The notes under the pieces are model-generated. The model ran no database searches, was not told the origin of the DNA, and saw nothing but the letters and a program-made list of their open reading frames with translations. A stretch of DNA of 58,152 nucleotides. Source: Clostridia bacterium. Its GTDB lineage: Bacteria; Bacillota; Clostridia; Monoglobales; Monoglobaceae. The position numbers were made by a program, and so were the translations under genes. This document shows positions 17,400 to 26,878 of the stretch, piece by piece. Within the stretch, counting starts at the first letter, position 1; every line of letters starts with the position of its first letter. Location: the NCBI GenBank assembly GCA_017546205.1, contig JAFYXJ010000011.1, positions 1-58,152 on the forward strand, written 5' to 3'.

Positions 17400-20033
17400 A
17401 TGGCTCAAAATTCCGGCGGAAAGACCTCTGCCAAAAAAACGGCTGGAAAGACTGCAAGACGAAAGGTTTCGGCACCCAAGCCAAAATCCGCAAAAAAGTC
17501 TTCTCCTCCTGCAAAAAAACCAATTCTGAATAACGAAATCAAGGGCATTCTGCTGATTGCAAGCGGACTGTTTCTGCTGTTTGCCTTTTTGACCGATTCC
17601 ACAGGAGCCGTAGGAACTTTCCTGAAAAGTATCTGCTACGGACTGTTGGGAATTGCAGGCTCTATTACCTGTGTCTTTATGATTCTCACCGGCATCAGCG
17701 TGTTTCTGGACAAAGGCGAAAAACGGAACCGTTCTAAATTGATTTTACTTCTTTGTCTGATGCTCTCTACCTCGCTTCTGGTTTCTCTGTTCTCCAATGA
17801 TTTGGAATTTATGAGTGGAAGTCTGATTGACCAGCTTGCTACCTTATACCGCGACGGAATTGAAAGTCACGGCGGTGGCATTCTGGGAGGAGGTATCTGC
17901 AAACTTCTGGTTTCCCTTTTGGGCACAGTGGGTGCATGGGTAACCGCCGTGACCGCAGAAGTAACCATACTACTGTTGCTCACCGGCATATCTCTGCAAG
18001 CTACCTGCAAAAAGGTTACTGTAAAAGTCAAAGAACATTACATACCTGCAGAAAAGCCTGCACCGAAAACAAATTCCGGCAAGCCCCGGAGCGGTTTCTT
18101 TGACAAGTATTTCCGCGGAGAAGAAACGGTATCCGACCCCGCTTCTCAACCGGAACGGTTTGAGTTGAAAGAAGACGATGCTCTGTTCCGTGCTTTTCTA
18201 TCCGAGGATACCATCAAAGAAGCAGAAAAAGAAAACCTACCCTTTCTCCTTGACAATATGAAAACCGGAACCTTAAGTGAACTTCCCAATGTAGAAAAGA
18301 ATGGCAATGTAGTTCCCCAAAAGAATCCGGAAGACCAGGACAACGAAGAATTTGTTCCTCCCAGCGAGGCAAAACTGGAAGATGCGTTAGACCCGCTGAC
18401 TCAAAAGGCTGTAGACGCCGGCATTCCGTTAGACCGCGCAGTAGTCGCAGGCAGGCGAATGGCAACCGAGGATGAGCCACTTTCTCCCATAGAAGAAATT
18501 CAGGAAGAAATTGCAGAAAACAAGCCTCAGCGAATGATGCAATACAGCATGCCGTCTCTGGACCTTCTGGACAAAGCAAAACCCAAAACCCAATCGGTGC
18601 AGGAAGTCAAAGCCGAACTGGAAGAAAAGGCAAATCGGTTATTGGATACACTACGGAGTTTCAAGGTAGAAGCAAAGATCATTAATATCACACAAGGTCC
18701 CTCGGTGACTCGATTTGAGTTACAGCCGGGATTTGGTGTCAAAGTATCCAAAATTACCGGTCTTAGCGATGATATTGCCTTGAGCCTTGCCGCTCCCGGT
18801 GTGCGTATTGAAGCACCAATTCCCGGCAAATCCGCCATCGGTATTGAGATTCCCAATCGGGATCCCAGCCCGGTTCCTATCCGGGAAGTACTGGAGAGTG
18901 AAAAGTTCCAGAATTTCACCTCCAAAACAGCCTTTGCATTGGGTAAAGATATCGCCGGCTCCTGTGTGGTTGCCGACATTGCGAAATTCCCCCATGTCCT
19001 CATTGCCGGACAAACCGGTTCCGGTAAAAGTGTTTGTATCAACTCTTTGATTCTAAGCATTTTGTATAAAGCAAAACCTGATGAAGTCAAGTTGATTATG
19101 GTTGATCCAAAAATGGTGGAACTTGGTATCTACAACGGAATTCCCCATTTGCTGATTCCCGTGGTCACCGACCCCAAGCACGCCGCCGGCGCCCTGAACT
19201 GGGCAGTTGTAGAAATGCAAAACCGCTACGGTCTGTTAAAGGATAACAATGTGCGAAACTTAAAGGGTTACAACGCCCTGATGGAAGAACGGGGAGAACC
19301 GGAATCCAAACTCCCCGAGATTGTGATTATCATCGACGAGTTTGCCGATTTGATGATTGCCGCCAAAAGCGAGGTAGAAGACGCCATCAACCGTCTGGCA
19401 GCCCTCGCCCGTGCAGCAGGCATGTATTTGGTTATCGCAACCCAAAGACCTACGGTCAATGTCATTACCGGTGTCATTAAGGCAAATATTCCATCAAGAA
19501 TTGCATTTAACGTTACCTCCCAAGTTGACAGCCGTACCATTCTGGATGCACCCGGGGCAGACAAGCTTCTGGGCAAGGGCGATATGCTCTACAATCCCAG
19601 CGGTTCTATGAAAGCACAGCGTATTCAAGGTAACTTTGTTTCTGACGGAGAGATTGCACGAGTGATTGATTTTATCAAAAGTCAATACGAAGCAAGTTAC
19701 GACGAATCCGTCATTGAAACAATCCAGAAAGAACAAGAGCGGATTGAACGGGGCGAAGAGACTGCTGCAAACGAAGATGACAGCATGATGCGAGGCGGTG
19801 GTGATATCAAAGACGACCTGTTCATTCAGGCAGTGGAAATGGTTTTGGATAACGGACAAGCATCAGTGGCGATGTTCCAGAGACGGTTCAAAATCGGTTA
19901 TCAGCGTGCCGCACGGCTGATTGACCAAATGGAAGAACGCCGTGTCATTGGTCCTTACGAGGGAACAAAACCGAGGCAGGTATTGATTTCCCGTCAGGAA
20001 TTCCTGGAAATGAAGATGAACGAACAGGGTTAA
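17400..20033 (+). CDS. ftsK: FtsK/SpoIIIE DNA translocase
   Basis: An 877-residue protein from ATG 17400, eight bases after AAGGAGG. The basic Lys/Ala-rich N terminus is followed by four membrane helices (about residues 45-215) and a charged linker. The alpha/beta motor follows: Walker A AGQTGSGKSVCINSLI and Walker B IVIIIDEFADLM. A C-terminal winged-helix gamma domain (MFQRRFKIGYQRAARLIDQMEERRVIGP) reads chromosome polarity signals. It pumps DNA across the division or sporulation septum. Sequence alone does not tell FtsK from SpoIIIE, but the place after spmAB would suit a sporulation role. Confidence 0.96.
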   Translation: MAQNSGGKTSAKKTAGKTARRKVSAPKPKSAKKSSPPAKKPILNNEIKGILLIASGLFLLFAFLTDSTGAVGTFLKSICYGLLGIAGSITCVFMILTGISVFLDKGEKRNRSKLILLLCLMLSTSLLVSLFSNDLEFMSGSLIDQLATLYRDGIESHGGGILGGGICKLLVSLLGTVGAWVTAVTAEVTILLLLTGISLQATCKKVTVKVKEHYIPAEKPAPKTNSGKPRSGFFDKYFRGEETVSDPASQPERFELKEDDALFRAFLSEDTIKEAEKENLPFLLDNMKTGTLSELPNVEKNGNVVPQKNPEDQDNEEFVPPSEAKLEDALDPLTQKAVDAGIPLDRAVVAGRRMATEDEPLSPIEEIQEEIAENKPQRMMQYSMPSLDLLDKAKPKTQSVQEVKAELEEKANRLLDTLRSFKVEAKIINITQGPSVTRFELQPGFGVKVSKITGLSDDIALSLAAPGVRIEAPIPGKSAIGIEIPNRDPSPVPIREVLESEKFQNFTSKTAFALGKDIAGSCVVADIAKFPHVLIAGQTGSGKSVCINSLILSILYKAKPDEVKLIMVDPKMVELGIYNGIPHLLIPVVTDPKHAAGALNWAVVEMQNRYGLLKDNNVRNLKGYNALMEERGEPESKLPEIVIIIDEFADLMIAAKSEVEDAINRLAALARAAGMYLVIATQRPTVNVITGVIKANIPSRIAFNVTSQVDSRTILDAPGADKLLGKGDMLYNPSGSMKAQRIQGNFVSDGEIARVIDFIKSQYEASYDESVIETIQKEQERIERGEETAANEDDSMMRGGGDIKDDLFIQAVEMVLDNGQASVAMFQRRFKIGYQRAARLIDQMEERRVIGPYEGTKPRQVLISRQEFLEMKMNEQG

Positions 20034-20219
20034 ACCCCCGAAAAAACGCAGAAAACGCTCATTTTTTCGACAGGTTAAACAAAACCTATGTTTGAAAATT
20101 GTGCAAACCTACAAAAATCAAGGATTTGTGAAAAATTGCTGGAAATTTCCTTGCATTTATAGTAGAATAGTATAGTAAACGAATGTTTATGTTATTTTTT
20201 TCAAAAGGAGATTGTTGAA

Positions 20220-20498
20220 ATGAACAAACAAGAATTGGTAGCAGCAATCGCTGCAAAAACAAACCTGTCTAAAAAAGACGCTGAGGCTGCTCTGGCTGCT
20301 TTCGTAGGTTGCGTTGAAGATGCACTGAAGAAGGGTGACAAAGTTCAGCTGGTTGGTTTCGGTAGCTTTGAGGTTAGAGCAAGAGCTGCTAGAACCGGCA
20401 GAAATCCCCAGACTGGCGCTGAGATGAAAATTGCAGCTGCTAAAGTTCCTACTTTCAAAGCAGGTAGCGGTCTGAAGGCTCTGGTTAACGGCAAATAA
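20220..20498 (+). CDS. hup: HU-type histone-like DNA-binding protein
   Basis: A 92-residue protein with [41 protein letters not shown] (the DNA-clasping arm) and [21 protein letters not shown] dimers bend and package DNA. The ribosome site is AAAAGGAG, and codon use is of the highly expressed type. The AT-rich 185 bases upstream contain -10-like hexamers (TAGAAT, TATAGT) but no clean -35/-10 pair. Confidence 0.97.
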   Translation: MNKQELVAAIAAKTNLSKKDAEAALAAFVGCVEDALKKGDKVQLVGFGSFEVRARAARTGRNPQTGAEMKIAAAKVPTFKAGSGLKALVNGK

Positions 20499-20541
20499 GT
20501 TTAACCCTATACATTTTAAGTCGACTATCATATAAAGAAAT

Positions 20542-20575
20542 AACCTCCTGCCGCGGCAGGAGGTTTCTTTTTTAA
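20542..20575. terminator. Bidirectional terminator between hup and the TPR gene
   Basis: A 24-base perfect palindrome centred at 20553/20554 (AACCTCCTGCCG and its complement), followed by TTTCTTTTTT. It separates two convergent genes. Confidence 0.88.
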
Positions 20576-21327
20576 TCTGTATATTGTTGATACAATGCTT
20601 GAACTTCTTCTCTGGAGCAAATGCTGAGATAGGAAAACGGCTTGGTGAGGGACTGTCCTATCATGGACACGCCCTCTTCTTTTTTACCAAGGGCAATCAG
20701 CACTTTTCCATATCCATAATAGGCTTCCGGGAAATCCGGTTTGATAGGACGCGCCATCAACTGCTCATAAACTTCCGCCGCCTTTTGGTATTCTCCACAG
20801 GAAGCATAGGCATCTGCCAGATTGTCACAGATAATGGCATCATCTTCATTATATGCGTACGCCTCCTGATTAAAGGTCAGCGCCTTTTCTTTATCTTCAG
20901 TCAGGTTATAAAAAATGCCGAGATTCTGATAGATCTGGGTAGTACAATATCCAGACGCCATCACATCTTCCAGAATTTCAATGGCATCCGTCAGGTTCCC
21001 CTCTTTCCAACTGACAAGGGAAAGTAAGTTCCGCACCCGATTCCGTTCCGCTGAATCTCGCGGAAAGAGATTCATGGCAAGATTAAACTGTACTCTCGCC
21101 TCCTCCAGTCGTCCGCAACGCAGACATGTATATCCCAAGAGAAGTTTGTTGTTGGTGTTCAGGTTCCCTACTTTATCCGCAATACGGAGTAGTTTTCTCG
21201 CACCCTCATAATCTTCTTTCCGATACTGTGCTTTGGCTGCAACGGCAACCAGATTGGCTCGCTGTACTACCAGAAAAATCAAAACTACAATCAGCGTAAT
21301 CCGCCAAAGTTCAATTCCAAAAATCAT
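20572..21327 (-). CDS. Membrane-anchored tetratricopeptide-repeat protein
   Basis: A 251-residue protein. An N-terminal helix (LWRITLIVVLIFLVVQ) anchors it. The rest is TPR-like helices: QYRKEDYEGARKLLRIADKVGN, LLGYTCLRCGRLEEARVQFNLAMNLFP, IYQNLGIFYNLTEDKEKALTF and LADAYASCGEYQKAAEVYEQLM. It is a likely protein-protein scaffold at the membrane. It is the last gene of the argD-argF-GNAT-asnS-TPR run, 14 bases after asnS, with ribosome site AAGGGAG. Partners are unknown. Confidence 0.85.
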   Translation of the reverse strand: MIFGIELWRITLIVVLIFLVVQRANLVAVAAKAQYRKEDYEGARKLLRIADKVGNLNTNNKLLLGYTCLRCGRLEEARVQFNLAMNLFPRDSAERNRVRNLLSLVSWKEGNLTDAIEILEDVMASGYCTTQIYQNLGIFYNLTEDKEKALTFNQEAYAYNEDDAIICDNLADAYASCGEYQKAAEVYEQLMARPIKPDFPEAYYGYGKVLIALGKKEEGVSMIGQSLTKPFSYLSICSREEVQALYQQYTD

Positions 21328-21341
21328 GTTTAACTGCTCCC

Positions 21342-22721
21342 TTAATACAGACTGTTTACCGTTCTGGGGTAGGGCAGTACATCGCGGATATTACTCATGC
21401 CCGTCAGGTACATAATGGCACGTTCAAAGCCCAGGCCATAACCGGCATGTTTGGTTCCACCAAACCGGCGCAAATCCAGATAATGGCCGTAATCTTCCTC
21501 ATTAAGACCCATTTCTGCCATTCTGGAAGTCAGAATATCCAGACGCTCTTCTCTCTGGCTTCCGCCGATAATTTCACCAATACCGGGAACCAGACAGTCC
21601 ATAGCCGCAACGGTTTTTCCGTCTTCATTCAGCCGCATATAGAACGCTTTGATTTCCTTTGGATAATCGGTAACAAAAATAGGTTTCTTGAATACTTCTT
21701 CCGTAAGATACCGCTCATGTTCGGTCTGGAGATCCATCCCCCAGGAAACCGGATATTCAAAATCTTTACCACTCTTGGTCAGAAGTTCAATCGCTTCTGT
21801 GTAGGTAACATGTCCGAACTCATTGTTCACCACGTTATCCAACCGCTCCAGCAAACCTTTATCTACAAAATTATTGAAGAACTGCATTTCCTCCGGTGCC
21901 TGTTCCAAAACATACCGGATGATGAATTTCAGCATATCTTCCGCAAGCGCCATCACATCATGCAAGTCCGCAAAGGCAATCTCCGGTTCAATCATCCAGA
22001 ATTCTGCCGCATGGCGGGTGGTATTGGAATTTTCAGCACGGAACGTGGGCCCAAAGGTGTAAATATCGCCAAAAGCATGAGCAAAATCTTCACCCTCCAA
22101 CTGACCGCTTACCGTGAGAGATGTCCGCTTGTTAAAGAAGTCCTTGCTGAAATCCACAGTTCCCTCTTCTGTGCGGGGCAGATTCTCCATATCCATGGTG
22201 GTTACCTGGAACATCTCGCCAGCACCCTCACAATCGCTCCCGGTAATCAACGGGGTATGCACATAAACAAATCCCCGCTCATTGAAGAACTTATGAATGG
22301 CATAAGCAACCAGAGAACGAACACGGAACACCGCAGAAAAGGTATTGGTTCTTCCTCTCAGGTGGGGAATGGTACGCAAATATTCAAAGGAATGCCGTTT
22401 TTTCTGCAGCGGGTAGTCCGGAGAACTTACTCCCTCAATTTCTACGGAATCCGCCTTGATTTCAAAAGGCTGTTTTGCATCGGGAGTTAAAACCAAAACA
22501 CCGGTCACTCTTAACGCAGCACCTACATTCTGTTTGGAAACCTCTGCAAAATTGGTAAGACGGTCATCTTCAATGACTACCTGCAGGTTCTTGAAATAAG
22601 AACCGTCATTGATTTCAATAAATCCAAAATTTTTGGACACACGCAGGGTACGCACCCAACCGCAAACCGAAACCTGCATATTGTCTGTAATTTGCGTGGT
22701 ATAAAGTTCCTTGATTTTCAT
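21342..22721 (-). CDS. asnS: Asparaginyl-tRNA synthetase
   Basis: A 459-residue class IIb synthetase. An N-terminal OB-fold binds the anticodon ([25 protein letters not shown]). Motif 2 is [24 protein letters not shown] and motif 3 is [15 protein letters not shown]. The [11 protein letters not shown] form and the missing AspRS-type insertion point to AsnRS. Ribosome site AGAGAGGAAC. It sits within an arginine-gene operon, an unusual place. Confidence 0.96.
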   Translation of the reverse strand: MKIKELYTTQITDNMQVSVCGWVRTLRVSKNFGFIEINDGSYFKNLQVVIEDDRLTNFAEVSKQNVGAALRVTGVLVLTPDAKQPFEIKADSVEIEGVSSPDYPLQKKRHSFEYLRTIPHLRGRTNTFSAVFRVRSLVAYAIHKFFNERGFVYVHTPLITGSDCEGAGEMFQVTTMDMENLPRTEEGTVDFSKDFFNKRTSLTVSGQLEGEDFAHAFGDIYTFGPTFRAENSNTTRHAAEFWMIEPEIAFADLHDVMALAEDMLKFIIRYVLEQAPEEMQFFNNFVDKGLLERLDNVVNNEFGHVTYTEAIELLTKSGKDFEYPVSWGMDLQTEHERYLTEEVFKKPIFVTDYPKEIKAFYMRLNEDGKTVAAMDCLVPGIGEIIGGSQREERLDILTSRMAEMGLNEEDYGHYLDLRRFGGTKHAGYGLGFERAIMYLTGMSNIRDVLPYPRTVNSLY

Positions 22722-22737
22722 AGGTCTGTTCCTCTCT

Positions 22738-23220
22738 TTATTCGTATTCTTTAATCAACTCTGCACGAGGATATCCTCTGGACCCCTCTACGCTTGCAAT
22801 ATAAAATCCTCTGCCGTAATAGAAGCGAATGGTGGGCGCACCCTTGGATGCAGTGTGAAGGCGCAACCGTTTGATTTTATGTTGTTTCATGACTTTATCC
22901 ACAACACTCATCAAAATTTTACCCACGCCGTTATTCCGATGTGTGGAACCCACTGCAAAACGGCTGAGATATGCCTCCCCGTTTTCCAGAATTTCCACAC
23001 GGACAGCCCCTACCGGCTCGTCATCAATCCGAACCACAAAAACTTCCTTATTCTCAATATCCTTGCGGATATCGTCATAGGTTTCGTTCAACGCTTCGAT
23101 ATCATAGCTGATACCTGCCATCTCACAGTATTTCAAAAACGCATCTTTGGTAATCTTGTGAATTGCAGGAATATCCTCTTCCGTCGCCCGTTTCACTTCA
23201 AATGCATATAAGTTTTCCAC
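22738..23220 (-). CDS. GNAT-family N-acetyltransferase
   Basis: A 160-residue protein from GTG 23220, which lies seven bases after GGGAGG; a TTG six bases earlier is in frame but too close to that site. The acetyl-CoA binding region is [20 protein letters not shown] (motif A, RxxGxG-like), followed by [24 protein letters not shown]. Substrate unknown. Its place after argF leaves room for a role in amino-acid metabolism, but nothing shows that it is a glutamate acetyltransferase. Confidence 0.85.
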   Translation of the reverse strand: MENLYAFEVKRATEEDIPAIHKITKDAFLKYCEMAGISYDIEALNETYDDIRKDIENKEVFVVRIDDEPVGAVRVEILENGEAYLSRFAVGSTHRNNGVGKILMSVVDKVMKQHKIKRLRLHTASKGAPTIRFYYGRGFYIASVEGSRGYPRAELIKEYE

Positions 23221-23233
23221 GGTCAAACCTCCC

Positions 23234-24160
23234 TTATTTCCCCATCAATGCAACCAGAATAGCTTTTTGTGCATGAAGCCGATTCTCTGCTTCATCAAAC
23301 ACAACTGACATGGGTCCGTCAATAATATCCTCGGTTACCTCGTATCCGCGGTAGGCAGGCAGACAGTGAATGAAGATGGCATCCTCTTTTGCAAGAGCAA
23401 ACAATTCCTTGTTCACCTGATAGTCTTGGAAAATCTTAACACGTTCTGCTTTTTCTGCCTCTTGTCCCATACTGGTCCATGTATCGGTGCAGACAACATC
23501 CGCATCTTTCATGGCCTCCTTGGGGTCATTGGTAACAGTAATCACCGCGCCTGTCTCTTTGGCATCTTCCATGGCATTTTTAACAACCTCTGCATCACAT
23601 TCGTAACCCTTGGGGGTTGCAACTGACATATGCATACCAGCCTTTGCACAGGCATACAGCAGAGAGTGTGCCACATTGTTGCCATCACCTACATAGGCAA
23701 GCTTCAATCCCTCCAGTTTGCCTTTATGCTCATATACGGTCATCAAATCTGCCATCGCCTGACAAGGATGCAGATGGTCGGTCAGGGCATTGATGACCGG
23801 AACCGAACCAAATTTTGCAAGGTCCAAAACATCCTGATGGTCATAGGTACGAATCATAATTCCGTCCACGAAACGGCTCATGACGTTTGCAGTATCATAG
23901 ATACTTTCCCCTCTGCCAAGTTGCATATCATTGGCATTGAGATACATGGGATGTCCGCCCAACTGATACATACCAACCTCAAAAGAAATACGGGTACGGG
24001 TAGAAGATTTGGTAAAAATCATACCCAGAGTTTTTCCTTCCAGCATGGTGTGTTTTACCCCTGCCTTATGTTCCTTCTTCAGTTTCAACGCCAAGTCCAT
24101 CAGTTCATGGAATTCCGCTACACTGATATCATGAATGCTGATAAAATGTTTCAAATTCAT
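23234..24160 (-). CDS. argF: Ornithine carbamoyltransferase
   Basis: A 308-residue protein with the carbamoyl-phosphate motif KSSTRTRISFEVGMYQLGG (STRT), then TDHLHPCQAMADLMT, and the ornithine-binding FIHCLPAYRGYEV (HCLP). It makes citrulline from ornithine and carbamoyl phosphate. Start ATG 24160 is favoured because AAAGGA lies at proper distance; an ATG nine bases earlier has no room for a ribosome site. It follows argD by 16 bases. Confidence 0.96.
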   Translation of the reverse strand: MNLKHFISIHDISVAEFHELMDLALKLKKEHKAGVKHTMLEGKTLGMIFTKSSTRTRISFEVGMYQLGGHPMYLNANDMQLGRGESIYDTANVMSRFVDGIMIRTYDHQDVLDLAKFGSVPVINALTDHLHPCQAMADLMTVYEHKGKLEGLKLAYVGDGNNVAHSLLYACAKAGMHMSVATPKGYECDAEVVKNAMEDAKETGAVITVTNDPKEAMKDADVVCTDTWTSMGQEAEKAERVKIFQDYQVNKELFALAKEDAIFIHCLPAYRGYEVTEDIIDGPMSVVFDEAENRLHAQKAILVALMGK

Positions 24161-24176
24161 ACAATTCATCCTTTCT

Positions 24177-25370
24177 CTATTTCCCAAGCACCGTGGTCAA
24201 TGCTTGAACAAATCCGTCAATTTCTTCTGTGGTTATAATCAGGGGCGGAACCAATCGTAATACCTTTTTGCCTACAACCCCTGCAATATATCCCTTTTCT
24301 CTCAATTTTGCACCAATTTCGGGCGCAATTTCCTCTTGGAATACCACGCCCAGCATCAGACCTTTGCCTCGCACCAGTTCTATGCCGGAATTCGTATCTT
24401 TCAGTTTTTCCAACTCTTTCTTAAAATACACGCCCATCTCATCTGCGTGGGTAAGCACTCCGTTGTTCAAAAGTTCATCCAGCACCACAAGTCCTGCACG
24501 GGTTGCCAGAGGATTTCCCCCAAAGGTAGTTCCGTGATCACCGGGCACAAAAGCCGCCGCCACTTTTTCCTTTGCCAGAAAAGCACCAATGGGAACACCG
24601 CCGCCCAAGCCTTTTGCAAGGGTTACAATATCCGGCTCTACACCATACCATTCATAGGCAAACAATTTTCCGGTTCTGCCGATACCGGTCTGCACCTCAT
24701 CGGCAACCAGAAGAACCTCTTTCTCTTTGCAGATGTTTTGGATGGTCTTGACGAACTCTTCCTGCAAGGGTAAGACACCGCTTTCTCCTTGGATAAACTC
24801 CACCATAATGGCTGCGGTATTGTTATTGACCGCCGCCTTTAATTCCTCACAGTTGTTCACTTCTACATGCACAAACTTTTCAAGCAAAGGCTGGTAGGGT
24901 TTTTGGTATTTTTCCTGACCGGTTGCCGCAACCGTTGCAAGCGTTCTTCCATGGAAAGAATTCTTGAGGGTAATGATTTCCCTCTTTTCAGGTCTGCCCT
25001 GTTCCACAAAATATTTTTTCACCAGTTTGATAGCACCCTCGTTTGCCTCCGCACCGGTATTTGCAAAAAATACCCGGTCAAGACAACTGTTGGTAACCAG
25101 AAGTTCTGCCAATCGTGCCTGATTTTCGTTGTAGAACACATTGGAAATATGGGTCAGCATTGCCACCTGTTCCTGCAGTTCCCGTACCAGTCGGGGATGG
25201 CCGTAACCCAGACAATTAACCGCAATGCCGGCAAAGAAATCCTTATATTCCCTGCCCTCGGTATCTTTCAGGCAAATTCCCTTTCCCTCGGTAAAGCAAA
25301 TGGGTGTTCTTTTGCCAAAAGTATTCATGTAATATTTGCTGTCCAGTTCCTGAACTTGTTCCAGATTCAT
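24177..25370 (-). CDS. argD: Acetylornithine aminotransferase
   Basis: A 397-residue class III PLP aminotransferase. It shows FANTGAEANEGAIKL, SFHGRTLATVAATGQ, LLVADEVQTGIGRTG and LAKGLGGGVPIGAFL with the PLP lysine, then GDHGTTFGGNPLATRAG. It makes N-acetylornithine from the semialdehyde. First gene of the argD-argF-GNAT-asnS-TPR unit, with its own promoter. Confidence 0.95.
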   Translation of the reverse strand: MNLEQVQELDSKYYMNTFGKRTPICFTEGKGICLKDTEGREYKDFFAGIAVNCLGYGHPRLVRELQEQVAMLTHISNVFYNENQARLAELLVTNSCLDRVFFANTGAEANEGAIKLVKKYFVEQGRPEKREIITLKNSFHGRTLATVAATGQEKYQKPYQPLLEKFVHVEVNNCEELKAAVNNNTAAIMVEFIQGESGVLPLQEEFVKTIQNICKEKEVLLVADEVQTGIGRTGKLFAYEWYGVEPDIVTLAKGLGGGVPIGAFLAKEKVAAAFVPGDHGTTFGGNPLATRAGLVVLDELLNNGVLTHADEMGVYFKKELEKLKDTNSGIELVRGKGLMLGVVFQEEIAPEIGAKLREKGYIAGVVGKKVLRLVPPLIITTEEIDGFVQALTTVLGK

Positions 25371-25404
25371 TCCATCATCCCTTTGCTAAAAATCCTATCT
25401 TGTT

Positions 25405-25433
25405 ATTGTACCACGCATTGGATAAAAATGCAA
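25405..25433 (-). promoter_or_regulatory. Promoter of the argD operon
   Basis: On the minus strand TTGCAT (complement of 25428-25433), 17 bases, TACAAT (complement of 25405-25410). No clear ArgR box is seen next to it. Confidence 0.8.
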
Positions 25434-25466
25434 GAAAAAAAACGGACTCCCGTAGGAGTCCGTTTC
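25434..25466 (-). terminator. Terminator after nagB
   Basis: Stem AACGGACTCC (25441-25450) / GGAGTCCGTT (25455-25464). On the minus strand it runs into T residues (complement of 25434-25440), ending the glmM-nagB unit just before the argD promoter. Confidence 0.88.
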
Positions 25467-25475
25467 ATGAATTGC

Positions 25476-26186
25476 TTAGTTTTCGCTGAAGATTACCGTT
25501 ACATCCGGATGCAACTGCAAAATGGATGCCGGAACCTGCGGCGTAATGGGTCCAAAGAAAGATTTTTCAACAATTTCTTTCTTGCCTGCACCGTTGGCAA
25601 TCAGCAATACTTTCTTCGCCTGCATAATTGCCTGCATACCCATGGTAATGGCACTGGTGGGAACATCATCGATGGATGCAAAGAACCGTGCATTCGCCTC
25701 AATGGTGGAGGGATCCAGTTCTACTTCATGGGTTTCCTTGGTGAAGCAGTCATCCGGCTCATTAAAACCGATATGACCGTCAAGACCAATGCCCAGAAGC
25801 TGCAAATCAATACCGCCCAGTTCTGCAATCAAAGCGTCATACCGGGCACCCTCTGCCGCCAAATCCTCAGCACAGCCGTTGGGGACATGGGTTTTTGCCT
25901 TATCAATGTTTACTTTGTTAAACAGGTTGGTATCCATAAAGTAACGATAACTCTGGTCATTGGTTCCGTCAAGACCTGCATATTCGTCCAGATTCACAGA
26001 TGTCACCGTGGAGAAATCCAGTTCCCCGTCCTGATACTTCTTTACCAGACCGTCATAAGCACCCAAAGGGGTGGAACCGGTAGCAAGGCCCAGTACACAT
26101 TCCGGTTTCTGGATAATCTGCGCTGCAATGATGTTTGCCGCTTTACGGCTCAATTCCTCATAAGTTTTTACGGTAATAAATTGCAT
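25476..26186 (-). CDS. nagB: Glucosamine-6-phosphate deaminase
   Basis: A 236-residue protein with LGLATGSTPLGAYDGL (phosphate loop), VNLDEYAGLDGTNDQSYRYFM with the catalytic Asp, and QLLGIGLDGHIGFNEP. It turns glucosamine-6-phosphate into fructose-6-phosphate and ammonia, the catabolic counterpart to GlmS/GlmM. Ribosome site AGGAGGAG. Third gene after the HTH-GlmM fusion and the beta-helix acyltransferase. Confidence 0.96.
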   Translation of the reverse strand: MQFITVKTYEELSRKAANIIAAQIIQKPECVLGLATGSTPLGAYDGLVKKYQDGELDFSTVTSVNLDEYAGLDGTNDQSYRYFMDTNLFNKVNIDKAKTHVPNGCAEDLAAEGARYDALIAELGGIDLQLLGIGLDGHIGFNEPDDCFTKETHEVELDPSTIEANARFFASIDDVPTSAITMGMQAIMQAKKVLLIANGAGKKEIVEKSFFGPITPQVPASILQLHPDVTVIFSEN

Positions 26187-26200
26187 AATGCGCTCCTCCT

Positions 26201-26878
26201 TTATTCTTTGACAATCCGTTTTACTACGGTTTTTGCATCTTTTACAATAGAGTCTGCCGGATATACTCCCCGCAATGCGGTCAGGGGATAGATGGAAGTG
26301 TTCTTTCCAATGACAGTACCCGGATTCACAACACAGCCGCAGCCTACATCTGCATGGTCTGCCAGAATTCCACCGATTTTGCGAAGACCGGTCTCATATT
26401 CCTCATCGCCGTGAATCACAACCGCTTTGTTATCCGATTTCAGGTTGGAGCAGATAGAGCCTGCTCCCATGTGTGCAAAGTTGCCCAACACGGAGTCACC
26501 CACATAATTATAATGGGGTGCCTGTACCTTATTCAAAAGCACACAGTTCTTAAACTCACTGGAATTTCCCAGCACACAGTTCTCTCCGCAGATTACATTA
26601 CCGCGAAGATATGCGCCCGGACGAATTTCCGTGCCGGATCCGATAATTGCCGGTGCTTCAATGGTAGCGGTAGGTGCAATGGTTACATTCTCCCCTACCA
26701 GAACGCCCTCTTTCAGCAAGGTGAATCCGGGAATGCCGCTTTCCAAAAGTTTGGCAATATGTTCTTTGATTTTGGGAAGCATTTCCCACGGATATTCTGC
26801 ACCGTCAAATAGTTCTGTCAGGTAAGGTGTCTGACATTCATACAAATCCTTGGTTTTTACCAATTTACTCAACGCCAT
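26201..26878 (-). CDS. Left-handed beta-helix acyltransferase, GlmU C-domain-like
   Basis: A 225-residue protein from ATG 26878 (GAAAGGGG before it), overlapping the glmM stop by 14 bases. It has hexapeptide repeats (VTIAPTATIEAPAIIGSGTEIRPGAYL, ICGENCVLGNSSEF) and a GlmU-like active region (APHYNYVGDSVLGNFAHMGAGSICSNLKSD). The GlmU uridylyltransferase half is absent. Given glmM upstream, acetylation of glucosamine-1-phosphate is the most natural guess, but other sugar acyltransferases are possible. A later loop, GCGCVVNPGTVIGKNTSIYP, closes the helix. Confidence 0.82.
   Translation of the reverse strand: MALSKLVKTKDLYECQTPYLTELFDGAEYPWEMLPKIKEHIAKLLESGIPGFTLLKEGVLVGENVTIAPTATIEAPAIIGSGTEIRPGAYLRGNVICGENCVLGNSSEFKNCVLLNKVQAPHYNYVGDSVLGNFAHMGAGSICSNLKSDNKAVVIHGDEEYETGLRKIGGILADHADVGCGCVVNPGTVIGKNTSIYPLTALRGVYPADSIVKDAKTVVKRIVKE

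Noticed and set aside
20034..20100. Terminator after ftsK
   Set aside because: CGAAAAAA and TTTTTTCG can pair, but the stem is AT-only with a long loop, too weak to call.
25371..25440. ArgR box before argD
   Set aside because: AT-rich pieces resemble half-boxes but no paired WNTGAATWWWWATTCANW-like sequence is present.
24867..26291. A 474-codon plus-strand frame over argD and nagB
   Set aside because: Antisense to two clear genes and crosses their terminator and promoter; no ribosome site.
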